From Lachnospiraceae bacterium (lineage in GTDB: Bacteria > Bacillota > Clostridia > Lachnospirales > Lachnospiraceae): a DNA stretch of 64,000 nucleotides. Shown in pieces: positions 35,566 through 43,412 of the stretch. The translations under genes were made by a program, and so were the position numbers. The notes below the pieces were generated by a model that did no database searches, was not told the origin of the DNA, and saw only the letters and a program-made list of their open reading frames with translations. Each line of letters begins with the position of its first letter. Position 1 is the stretch's first letter. Where the stretch lies: assembly GCA_014804485.1 (NCBI GenBank), contig JAAUZT010000010.1, forward strand, positions 62,875-126,874, given 5' to 3'.

Positions 35566-35826
35566 AATCTACAATGTAATTTATCAAATTATTACGCTTT
35601 GTCTCTTGATGTACTACAATGTCCCTTTACCTAATTGTCATAAGGTAATCCATGCCACTCCACTTGTAGTCAATGACTTTATTAAAAATGTCTACTGCCA
35701 TAGATATATTCTATCACATTAATTGATGCAGAAATTCCCAGACCACTGGTAATCACGTGAATTCCAAGGTGCATTATACTCCGTCAGAGTTAAATTTGAC
35801 TATCCTTGATTGTATCAAATTTTAAA
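35566..35826 (-). other. Largest gap (261 bases) between neuB and the import cassette, with two short possible reading frames
   Basis: AT-rich stretch with no recognisable gene. On the minus strand a 30-codon frame (35774-35682) starts at an ATG four bases after GGAG. A 24-codon frame (35701-35627) overlaps it in another phase without a ribosome site. TATAAT (35778-35773) overlaps the first start, but the -35 region is poor. The two frames could be a frameshifted remnant of one gene or may be meaningless. No terminator with a T-run is visible. Confidence 0.3.
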
Positions 35827-36858
35827 CTATATCGCAAGCCAATTCACGTTCACGCAATAATGGCTGATCATCTCATCCGGCTCATAATCCTTGTCCGCCT
35901 TCAATCCGATCACATGATTCCACTGCATAGGCGAAATCCCGGTACCCGGCCGCTTTGCAGTCAGATTCGCCTCCGTAAACACTTCACCCTTTCGGATATT
36001 CGTCTTGGCCACAATACTCTTTCTTGCCACATCCCGGTTCTTTATTTCCGAAGCGGATGGTCTCTTGATTCCGTCCCCCAGCGCAACCTCTGTATTACGG
36101 ATCGCCTGCACCATCGCCCGCAGTTCCTCCGGCTCTAAGCTCGCCTTGTGATCCGGCCCTTCCATATTGCGATCCAGCGTAAAATGTTTCTCGATCACCA
36201 CCGCCCCCATGGCTGCGGCAGCAATCGGCACTTCAATGCCCTGTGTATGATCTGAGTAACCTACGGGCAACCTAAGTTCTTCCCTCAAAGTACACATAGC
36301 TCTCAGGTTCACATCCTGCATAGGTGTCGGATACTCCGTATTACAATGCAGCAGGGTAATCTCGCTGCTTCCGTTTTCCTTTAACACCCGAACCGCATCC
36401 TTCACTTCCTGCAGTTCACACATCCCGGTGGACATGATGACCGGTTTACCGGTTCGGGCGATCTCTCGCAGATAAGGATAATTCGTAATTTCTCCGGAAG
36501 GAACTTTCATGATAGAGATTCCACATTCCACCAGCATTCTGATGCTATCTGTATCAAAGGGCGTGGACAGAAACATAATTCCCTTTGCCTTACAATAATC
36601 TATAAGTTCCCGGTGCACCACTTCCGTCAATTCCAGTTTCTTTAGCATTTCATACTGTGACTCTGACTTGTCCGCTGCATTGTTCTGCTGATATGCCGCT
36701 TTCTGAGCATCTTTTCGCACGAGACTGTCCGCTTTAAAAGTCTGAAATTTAACGGCATCTGCCCCTGCCTCTGCGGCTGCATCGATCATTTTTCTGGCGA
36801 TTTCGGGGCTGCCGTTATGATTTACCCCCGCCTCTGCTATCACAAATATCTTACTCAT
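35827..36858 (-). CDS. neuB: Nonulosonic acid synthase, NeuB/LegI family, copy 3
   Basis: PEP-dependent synthase of 343 residues. It shows the complete set of family motifs: AEAGVNHNG at the start, KFQTFKADSL, STPFD, KVPSGEITNYPYL, LHCNTEYPTP, VGYSDHTQGI, EKHFTLDRNMEGPDHKASLEP, and a SAF domain with KRPGTGISP. This is close to the LegI and NeuB pattern. Its ATG overlaps the neuD stop as ATGA. With NeuC copy 2 and NeuA (27283-29210) it should make Neu5Ac or a close relative, although 6.6 kb of cassette and deacetylase genes separate it from neuC. Copy 1 and copy 2 differ in key motifs. Confidence 0.92.
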   Translation of the reverse strand: MSKIFVIAEAGVNHNGSPEIARKMIDAAAEAGADAVKFQTFKADSLVRKDAQKAAYQQNNAADKSESQYEMLKKLELTEVVHRELIDYCKAKGIMFLSTPFDTDSIRMLVECGISIMKVPSGEITNYPYLREIARTGKPVIMSTGMCELQEVKDAVRVLKENGSSEITLLHCNTEYPTPMQDVNLRAMCTLREELRLPVGYSDHTQGIEVPIAAAAMGAVVIEKHFTLDRNMEGPDHKASLEPEELRAMVQAIRNTEVALGDGIKRPSASEIKNRDVARKSIVAKTNIRKGEVFTEANLTAKRPGTGISPMQWNHVIGLKADKDYEPDEMISHYCVNVNWLAI

Positions 36859-37499
36859 TTCAGGCTCCTTGTCCTTCTGCCATTCATTTCATACGCCATC
36901 TCATAATCTTTCACATTTTTTCTGAGCGTCGTACCCGCTGCAATAATACAATGCTCTCCTACTGTAATGCCCTGAATCACCGTGGATCCCGCACCTACAA
37001 AGGTTTCTCTGCCCACAGTTACACCGCCGCACAAAACCGTGCCTACAGAAATATGACTGAAATCCCCGACCTGACATTCATGCTCAATAAGCGCACCACT
37101 GTTGATAATGCACATGCTGCCTATCTTTACGTCCGCGTTGAGCATGGCAAGCTTACCGATAAAATTCCCTTCCCCGATCACCGCATCATCTGCCACAACC
37201 GCAGAAGGATCAATGATATTAGGCAGACAGAAGCCTATTTGCCTCAGTCTGTCATACAAGCGATTTCTCACCGTTGACTGCCCTAAGAACCCCACAGTCA
37301 CGAAAGCGTTTGTGACACCCTGTCGATAAAATCTATCTAAATCGTCATCTTCACCGATCACCTCATAGCCTCTGTAACATACTTTTCCGCGTTCCTCTTT
37401 ATCCAGAAAGCCTACGATTTTGTATTTTCCCTGACGCTCTATACAATCAATCACGCTCTTAGCGTGGCCCCCCAATCCAAGCAAGATAATATCTTCCAT
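36855..37499 (-). CDS. neuD: NeuD/PglD-type sugar O- or N-acetyltransferase
   Basis: A 214-residue trimeric left-handed beta-helix acyltransferase. The N-terminal nucleotide-binding-like domain starts MEDIILLGLGGHAKSV (1-16). Hexapeptide repeats fill about 90-200 (IGEGNFIGKLAMLNADVKIG, CQVGDFSHISVG, VGRETFVGAGSTVIQG). HECQVGDFSHIS carries the catalytic-site histidine. AAGGAGGAG precedes the ATG at 37499. It is coupled to neuB. In sialic acid loci this family is NeuD; in bacillosamine and legionaminic loci it is PglD/LegH, and both readings fit. Confidence 0.85.
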   Translation of the reverse strand: MEDIILLGLGGHAKSVIDCIERQGKYKIVGFLDKEERGKVCYRGYEVIGEDDDLDRFYRQGVTNAFVTVGFLGQSTVRNRLYDRLRQIGFCLPNIIDPSAVVADDAVIGEGNFIGKLAMLNADVKIGSMCIINSGALIEHECQVGDFSHISVGTVLCGGVTVGRETFVGAGSTVIQGITVGEHCIIAAGTTLRKNVKDYEMAYEMNGRRTRSLK

Positions 37500-37620
37500 T
37501 TTCTCCTCCTTCTGATGCGATATCCTATGTGCTACCCAAGTCCGCATCAGATCAATTCCGTTAACCGCTCTTCATTCATCTGCCCGGCAGGCCCTCAAGC
37601 CTATGCATTGAACCAAACCT

Positions 37621-38538
37621 TCACAAATCATGTTCCGCTCTCCCAAACTGCTTCCGCCGATAATCCCCGATTCCTTTGCAAGTCGCCTGCACAAGCTCCT
37701 TCTTTCCGCTCAACAGCCACAGCATACAGCAGGCCGTCCTGTTAAGCGCATAGTAGACCACAAACAGCGGATACCGCCCACCCAAATGCTGCCTGTTGCA
37801 CAACAGCCAGTTACGCGCAATATAATAAGCGCACAGCGGACTGTCCGCCCCCTTGGAGCTGGCGCCGACCTTATGATAGACTACGGCCTGCGGACAGTAA
37901 TAAATGGCAATTCCCTTTTTCTGCAGTCTGAAACAGTACTCCGTATCCTCATAATATAGGAAGAACCTTTCATCAAGGAATCCAGCCCGCTCAATCACTT
38001 CTCTTGACAGCAACAGGCAACATCCTGTGGCAAACCCGATCTGACACTCCCGATTAAACTGTCCTTTGTCTTCCTGATTAAGACCGATATGGCGTACTTT
38101 TCTGACGATGGGTGATACCGCCCCACCCGCCGACCAGAGGATATTTCTATGATCACTGTAGTAAATCTTCGGCGCAATCACACTACCCGGATGTCTTTTT
38201 GCACATGCCATAAGCTGCGCCAGCATGTCTTCCTGCACTTCCGTGTCATTGTTGAGCAACAGTACATAATCCGCACCCCACTCTCCTGCGCAGCGGATTC
38301 CCACATTATTTGCATAGGAAAATCCGTAATTATCGTCAAGAGGAATCGTCTCTATCCGCTCGTCTGCACCATAACGCTCCTGTATCATCTGCACGGAATC
38401 ATCCTGTGAAGCATTATCCACGACGTAAATTTTTATTTTATAGGAACCGCCGCTATTTTTCTGCGCAAGAAGTGACTCAATACACGCCGTATTGTATTGC
38501 CTGCCGTTATAGTTTACCAGAATCACCGCGATCTTCAT
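37621..38538 (-). CDS. Glycosyltransferase family 2, rhamnosyltransferase-like
   Basis: A 305-residue GT-A transferase. The nucleotide-sugar domain starts IAVILVNYNGRQYNTACIE; LLNNDTEV supplies the metal-binding acidic motif; FATGCCLLLSREV, GFLDERFFLYYEDTEYCFR (ED motif of the rhamnosyl/galactosyl subgroup) and a C-terminal membrane-associated tail follow. The ATG at 38538 follows AAGAGG. It overlaps the DUF2304 gene by 32 bases, so the two are co-translated. It is the last gene before the neuD-neuB set. Confidence 0.85.
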   Translation of the reverse strand: MKIAVILVNYNGRQYNTACIESLLAQKNSGGSYKIKIYVVDNASQDDSVQMIQERYGADERIETIPLDDNYGFSYANNVGIRCAGEWGADYVLLLNNDTEVQEDMLAQLMACAKRHPGSVIAPKIYYSDHRNILWSAGGAVSPIVRKVRHIGLNQEDKGQFNRECQIGFATGCCLLLSREVIERAGFLDERFFLYYEDTEYCFRLQKKGIAIYYCPQAVVYHKVGASSKGADSPLCAYYIARNWLLCNRQHLGGRYPLFVVYYALNRTACCMLWLLSGKKELVQATCKGIGDYRRKQFGRAEHDL

Positions 38539-38923
38539 AAACACCTCTTCCCGCACCTACACTACCGCTATGTCCATCCTCCAGCTCCCGAATCCTCTTA
38601 TCAAGGATACCGATCTCCTGAACCAGTGATCTGATCTTCATGTTCTGTCTGGATGCAATGGAAGTCAACGCCATCAGGATCATGAGCATAAACCCGATTG
38701 CGATAATAAACAGACCGTTCATGTTATCCTGAATACCGAATACATGTATAATACGCTGTAACATTTCCGGAAAGATCACAAGCACTCCCATCACTACGCC
38801 CGCCAGAAGCCACAGGAGTGTATATTTTAAGTTCAACGCCCTGTTTTTCAGAAAATACAGTATAATAATAAAATAGCATACAACCGCAATGATCAACGTA
38901 ATACGCAGCGTGGACGGAATCAT
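38507..38923 (-). CDS. DUF2304 small membrane protein
   Basis: A 138-residue protein with three predicted membrane spans (about 8-25, 36-53, 70-90), then a charged region with a short coiled-coil feel (about 95-120). DUF2304 genes are regularly found next to DPM1-like GT2 genes, as here, and are thought to assist them. The exact role is not known. The ATG overlaps the GT2 stop as ATGA, and AGGAGGG precedes it. Confidence 0.8.
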   Translation of the reverse strand: MIPSTLRITLIIAVVCYFIIILYFLKNRALNLKYTLLWLLAGVVMGVLVIFPEMLQRIIHVFGIQDNMNGLFIIAIGFMLMILMALTSIASRQNMKIRSLVQEIGILDKRIRELEDGHSGSVGAGRGVYEDRGDSGKL

Positions 38924-39639
38924 CTCTTAGCCCTCCTGAATCCATAGCTTAACCGGCAGATAAGAATCGCCAGTGTCACCTTAACCATATAGTAGACGGA
39001 TTTGCGCAGCGTGATGGAACTGGTTCCGCTTTCCCGCGCCCGCATCCTGACCGGCACTTCCTTCACCCTGCCTCTATGCATAATGGCAGTAACGATTGCT
39101 TCCGGCTCCGGATAATCCGTCGGATAATCCCTGGAATAAATATCGATAAACATCCTGTTGACCGCGCGGTAACCGCTGGTCACATCTATGAGCCTCTGCC
39201 CCGTAGTCAACCGGATCAGCATACTTAAGATTCCGATCCCGATTCGCCTCGATTGGGAGGACTGAAATCCTTCTTTTTTCAGGAAACGCGACCCGATTAC
39301 AATATCCGCCTCCCCGTCGAGAATAGGCTGAAGCATATCCTTCAGATAGGCAATATCATGCTGTCCGTCTCCGTCCATCTGCACGGCGATATCATAACCG
39401 TTCTTGCGGGCATATACATACCCCGCCTGCACGGCACCGCCGATCCCCAGATTAATCGGCAGATCCAGATAGTGAAAATGCTCCTGCTCACAGATACTCA
39501 ATGTACTGTCCGTAGAGCCGTCATTAATAATCAGATAATCACACCACGGCGCCTGATCCGTCAAATGATCTATCACATTTTCAATGCTCTCCGACTCATT
39601 GTATGCCGGAATAATAATCAGCACTTTTGCGTCCGTCAT
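38920..39639 (-). CDS. Glycosyltransferase family 2, dolichol-phosphate mannosyltransferase-like
   Basis: A GT-A transferase of 239 residues when started at 39639. It has VLIIIPAYNESESI, INDGSTDST, NLGIGGAVQAGYVYA, VQMDGDGQHD (DxD-like) and GSRFLKKEG, typical of enzymes that make polyprenyl-phosphate sugars from NDP-sugars. The start is uncertain: an in-frame ATG at 39705 overlaps the previous stop as TAATG and would add 22 residues, and ATG 39690 is a third option. It is paired with DUF2304. It may supply a lipid-linked sugar to the GT-C-like membrane protein encoded just upstream. Confidence 0.86.
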   Translation of the reverse strand: MTDAKVLIIIPAYNESESIENVIDHLTDQAPWCDYLIINDGSTDSTLSICEQEHFHYLDLPINLGIGGAVQAGYVYARKNGYDIAVQMDGDGQHDIAYLKDMLQPILDGEADIVIGSRFLKKEGFQSSQSRRIGIGILSMLIRLTTGQRLIDVTSGYRAVNRMFIDIYSRDYPTDYPEPEAIVTAIMHRGRVKEVPVRMRARESGTSSITLRKSVYYMVKVTLAILICRLSYGFRRAKR

Positions 39640-39704
39640 TTCATTTAAATCCTCTACCTCTTTATAATCATCTTTATATCCTTGTCCCATTCTCAACCTG
39701 CACA

Positions 39705-41267
39705 TTAAAGACTGTCCCGATGTCTTATACGGTCCCATCCCCGCACTGCCAGATCATGCAGATACAATCTCCACAATTTCATAAATAACAGAAATCCCGA
39801 TATATAGAAAATACCGAAATTATATACGAGATATCTCTGCTGCCCGAAAAACACCAATGAAATCACTAATATAAGAATCAGATTCGTTCCCAGTATGCTG
39901 CACATAAATTCCCCGTAAGCATTTTCTACTTTTTTATCTTTATATGCCCATATCATCAATGCCACTGCTGAGAGATATAAGAACAGCGTAACTAAATGGC
40001 ACAGCAGATAGATCCGCTCGATCTGAAAGAACACCGTGCAGATAAACGCCTGCGGAAGCAGCATAAGCGTATGATACAGAAACCTTCCGAAATGCGCCTT
40101 AATCAGTGTCAGACCTATCTTGATCTGGTTCGCATTTCTAACGGATGAATAATCACTGCTATATACAAGTTCCGGAAAATTTTCAATATAGAAACTATGC
40201 TGCAGATGAAAGCATTGTCCTCCAACCGAACCAATCCCCCCAACAATATCTCTCCACATCCACAATCCCGGTTCTGCATAAACATATCGGCACTTCGCTG
40301 TGTCCACCCTCGAAAACAGATCAAGATACAGCTTCCTCACCTGTTCATCCTCAAACAGAAGATAATCCTCATAGTCAGCCTCATACATCCCTCTGGAAAA
40401 AATCAAAGTGACATACTGACTGGTTGTAAAAATCGGCCTGACCGGCTGTTCCTTTTCCTGACTTTTCTCCGTCTCAAATGGCGCATCGTTCTTCGCCTGC
40501 TGTGCTTTCTTCTGTTCTTCTCTTCTCACTTCCATCTTTACATTTTGAAACGCTGCGCTAACCTTCCCCGTAGCCCATATGCCTGCCAGACCGATGACCA
40601 TGCAACAGACCATACCTCCGAAAAAACTTAATATCCGCCTGTCTTTTTTTCTATTTGTCGTCTTCGGTCTTAAGACGGCAATATAGATACAGGCTACTCC
40701 ACACGCACCGAAGAGAATCTGAAGCTGCGACCGGATCAAAGACAGAAACAGTGTCATACCGCATAATATACCGAGCCATTTAAAACTCTTATTCCAGACA
40801 GTCTGTAAAAAAGCCGCCATAAACAGATAAAATAACGCATATGCAACTCCCTCTGTCACGATCTCATGTGTCGTCATGGATTCCGGCATATTTGTCGTAA
40901 ACGGAAGCAACGCTAAGCCATAACACACATAGGATTCCCAATACTTAAGACGAAATTTTTTCTTAATAACCGCAATATATGCCATCACGCACACAGTCGC
41001 AAGAATGGCTTGTTCCGCTACGACCGCATACAAATATCTTTCCTCTCCAAACAGCATCTTATTACCATGTAAAAACAGCGGATATCCGGGCATAACCCCC
41101 TCCATATTGGCATAGAGATTCATATAGGAACTGCTGTCATCAAACAGAACATATCCCCGCTCGCCCAAAAATAGAAAGGCAAATAGAGAAAAAATCGCCA
41201 AAGATATATTAAAAAGGCATTCTGACTGCCTGCTGCTCAACTGTGGCATTTTATCTTTTCTTAGCAT
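39705..41267 (-). CDS. Polytopic membrane protein, possible GT-C-type glycosyltransferase
   Basis: A 520-residue protein with about ten hydrophobic spans. A large hydrophilic loop lies between about residues 225 and 375, including a charged segment with EEQKKAQQ and EKSQEKEQ. I recognise no clear catalytic motif; FDDSSSYMNLY after the first span could be the acidic loop of GT-C enzymes. It is flanked by a lipid-phosphate-sugar synthase-like GT2, which would supply the donor of a GT-C enzyme. The ATG at 41267 follows GGGAGA and overlaps the end of the reductase gene. Function not established. Confidence 0.6.
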   Translation of the reverse strand: MLRKDKMPQLSSRQSECLFNISLAIFSLFAFLFLGERGYVLFDDSSSYMNLYANMEGVMPGYPLFLHGNKMLFGEERYLYAVVAEQAILATVCVMAYIAVIKKKFRLKYWESYVCYGLALLPFTTNMPESMTTHEIVTEGVAYALFYLFMAAFLQTVWNKSFKWLGILCGMTLFLSLIRSQLQILFGACGVACIYIAVLRPKTTNRKKDRRILSFFGGMVCCMVIGLAGIWATGKVSAAFQNVKMEVRREEQKKAQQAKNDAPFETEKSQEKEQPVRPIFTTSQYVTLIFSRGMYEADYEDYLLFEDEQVRKLYLDLFSRVDTAKCRYVYAEPGLWMWRDIVGGIGSVGGQCFHLQHSFYIENFPELVYSSDYSSVRNANQIKIGLTLIKAHFGRFLYHTLMLLPQAFICTVFFQIERIYLLCHLVTLFLYLSAVALMIWAYKDKKVENAYGEFMCSILGTNLILILVISLVFFGQQRYLVYNFGIFYISGFLLFMKLWRLYLHDLAVRGWDRIRHRDSL

Positions 41268-42240
41268 AACAGTCTCCCTTAAGTTCATAATAATCGATCA
41301 TATCCCGAAGTGTAGTATCCATAGAGATCGTCGGCTTCCACCCAATATCTCTGCTGATCTTTTCATAGGAGCCGATGATAATACGATTATCATTCAAGCG
41401 AACAAATTCCGGATTAACTGCCGTATCAATCTTCACCTCTAACATCCCGGCAATCCTATCCACAATATCTGACAATCTACAGCCCTTTCCGGAACACACA
41501 TTATATAGTTCTCCTGATTTTCCATGCAGTAGTAAATCATAATAGGCCCTAACAACATCACGCACATCTACAAAATCACGGATGATGGACAAATCCCCCG
41601 TTTCAATCGTTCCATGCTGCCTGCCTGATTTCTTAATGTCCAATATTCTTGAAATAAATCCCGGAATTACAAACCGGGTATCCTGCCACGGACCGATATG
41701 ATTAAATGATCTCGTCATCACGATATCAACCCCATAGCTGTCAGCATAAACACGTGAAAGCATTTCCTGCGCAACGCGTGCTACTGCATAAGGACTACAC
41801 GGCAATATACTGCTGTCTTCACGCAGCGGCAGATCTGTCTTTGTAACATTACCGTACTCCTCCGATGAACCCACTGACAGCACCCTGCATTTAAGATGTA
41901 ACTCCTGCACCACCGCTATAATATTCAGAAAAATATTTGTATTGTTTTGAAAGCATTCAATCGGATGTTTCCAACTATATGCCACACTGCTGAAAGAAGC
42001 AAGGTGTATAATATAATCCGGTCTGAACTGATCCAGCAGCGTTCTCACCGCACCTGTTTCGAGCAGATCAACAGTATGGTATTCCACATTCATATTTCGA
42101 TAAGATGAATAATCAAATGCAGGCGGATTAATGTCAACTCCGCACACTTCTGTCTCATGCTCATTTTCCTGCAGATATGCAAGAAAATGTCTGCTCACAA
42201 ATCCGGAAAATCCTGTGATCAATATTCTCTTTTTACTCAT
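41251..42240 (-). CDS. NAD-dependent sugar epimerase/reductase, Rmd-like (extended SDR)
   Basis: A 329-residue short-chain dehydrogenase. Motifs are ITGFSGFVSRH at the N-terminus (GxxGxxxxH form), SVGSSEEYG, SPYAVARVAQE (a YxxxR variant: the catalytic lysine position reads arginine in YAVAR), and FNHIGPWQDTRFVIPGFISRI. The last block resembles GDP-4-keto-6-deoxymannose reductases that make GDP-D-rhamnose. The GDP-mannose dehydratase needed for that pathway is not in this window. The ATG is preceded by AAGGA at a longer than usual distance. It overlaps the next gene by 17 bases. Confidence 0.75.
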   Translation of the reverse strand: MSKKRILITGFSGFVSRHFLAYLQENEHETEVCGVDINPPAFDYSSYRNMNVEYHTVDLLETGAVRTLLDQFRPDYIIHLASFSSVAYSWKHPIECFQNNTNIFLNIIAVVQELHLKCRVLSVGSSEEYGNVTKTDLPLREDSSILPCSPYAVARVAQEMLSRVYADSYGVDIVMTRSFNHIGPWQDTRFVIPGFISRILDIKKSGRQHGTIETGDLSIIRDFVDVRDVVRAYYDLLLHGKSGELYNVCSGKGCRLSDIVDRIAGMLEVKIDTAVNPEFVRLNDNRIIIGSYEKISRDIGWKPTISMDTTLRDMIDYYELKGDCYAKKR

Positions 42241-42255
42241 TTCTTTCAGATTCCT

Positions 42256-43371
42256 TTATTTGAGATTTTTCTGTAAATAATCCATATATTTATCTGCCAG
42301 ATACGCTCTGCTGTATATGGAAAAATCAAATTCGTCATTCTTCTTTTCCGGAGCCTCCATTTTACTGATCCATGCATCTACGTCAAAGGGATCACCCACA
42401 TAATTTGCTTTTCCCTGCGTTACTTCCGGAATACTGGTCCGATCTGTCGTGATAACGACTGCACCAAAAGCCATAGCCTCGATCGGCGGCATACCGAAGC
42501 CTTCAAAAATACTCGGGAATAAAAACGCCCTACAGTGCCGATATAAGGCATTACGCTCTTCATTGCTGATAAATCCTGTCAGCGTCACAATATCTTCCAA
42601 CTGATTATCTCTGATCAGATTCCTGACATTCTCAGATGCATTCCCCGAAATGCCTGACACTAAAAGTCTAAGAGGAAGCCGGCTTCTTCTATCCCTTAAT
42701 TCCGCCATAACTCTGATCAGTGTTTCCAAGTTCTTATGCGGTATCATCTGCGCAACCGTATAATAATACTGCCCGTCAGAGATATTAAATTTCTTTTCCA
42801 CGGTTTCCAAGGATGTTATCTCATTTAGATTAACCATAGCCGGAATGTTTAAGACTTCTATCTTATCATCTTTGATCTTATATCGCTCGATCAGATCCAA
42901 CTTCACATAATTTGTCGTAGCGATGATCTTCTTGGAACTCCTCACATCTACCCACCAGCAAAGCTTTGAGTAAGCAATCTCGTGAAACGGGTGATACTCG
43001 GGATAATGCGCCGCCTGCAAATCATGAATCGTATTGATATAAGTAACTCCACCGTTAAAAACAGGTCTGCAGTAAACCGGAACAAAACATCTGTAAAGTT
43101 TATGTTTACGAAGCAGCCTGTTCTGAAAAAAGAACTGCCACAAAATCCTTTTTGCAATATTAGCCGACACAACATTTGCTTCCAATAAAGTAATTCTTTT
43201 ATCTTGTGCATAATGTTCAAAAGTTTTCCGATTATCTTTGGATACCAGCAGTGTGAATTCAAATGGCCTGTCCAACTGCAAAAAACCATCCAGCAAATTT
43301 CTGATATAAAACTCAGTTCCTCCTACTTTGCCCGGCCTAAGCCACAATAAATCAATTGCAATCCTTTCCAT
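42256..43371 (-). CDS. Glycosyltransferase family 4
   Basis: A 371-residue GT-B transferase. The N-terminal acceptor domain starts RIAIDLLWLRPGKVGGTEFY; the C-terminal donor domain has YYYTVAQMIPHKNLETLI and the E-x7-E region FPSIFEGFGMPPIEAMAFG. It resembles mannosyl- and rhamnosyltransferases of O-antigen and capsule loci. It follows the ABC flippase gene after 41 bases and precedes the Rmd-like gene by 15, so it may add the sugar that enzyme makes. Specificity is unproven. Confidence 0.87.
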   Translation of the reverse strand: MERIAIDLLWLRPGKVGGTEFYIRNLLDGFLQLDRPFEFTLLVSKDNRKTFEHYAQDKRITLLEANVVSANIAKRILWQFFFQNRLLRKHKLYRCFVPVYCRPVFNGGVTYINTIHDLQAAHYPEYHPFHEIAYSKLCWWVDVRSSKKIIATTNYVKLDLIERYKIKDDKIEVLNIPAMVNLNEITSLETVEKKFNISDGQYYYTVAQMIPHKNLETLIRVMAELRDRRSRLPLRLLVSGISGNASENVRNLIRDNQLEDIVTLTGFISNEERNALYRHCRAFLFPSIFEGFGMPPIEAMAFGAVVITTDRTSIPEVTQGKANYVGDPFDVDAWISKMEAPEKKNDEFDFSIYSRAYLADKYMDYLQKNLK

Positions 43372-43412
43372 ATTTATCTGATTTATCCTCTCATATTTAT
43401 ATTTATCCCCCG

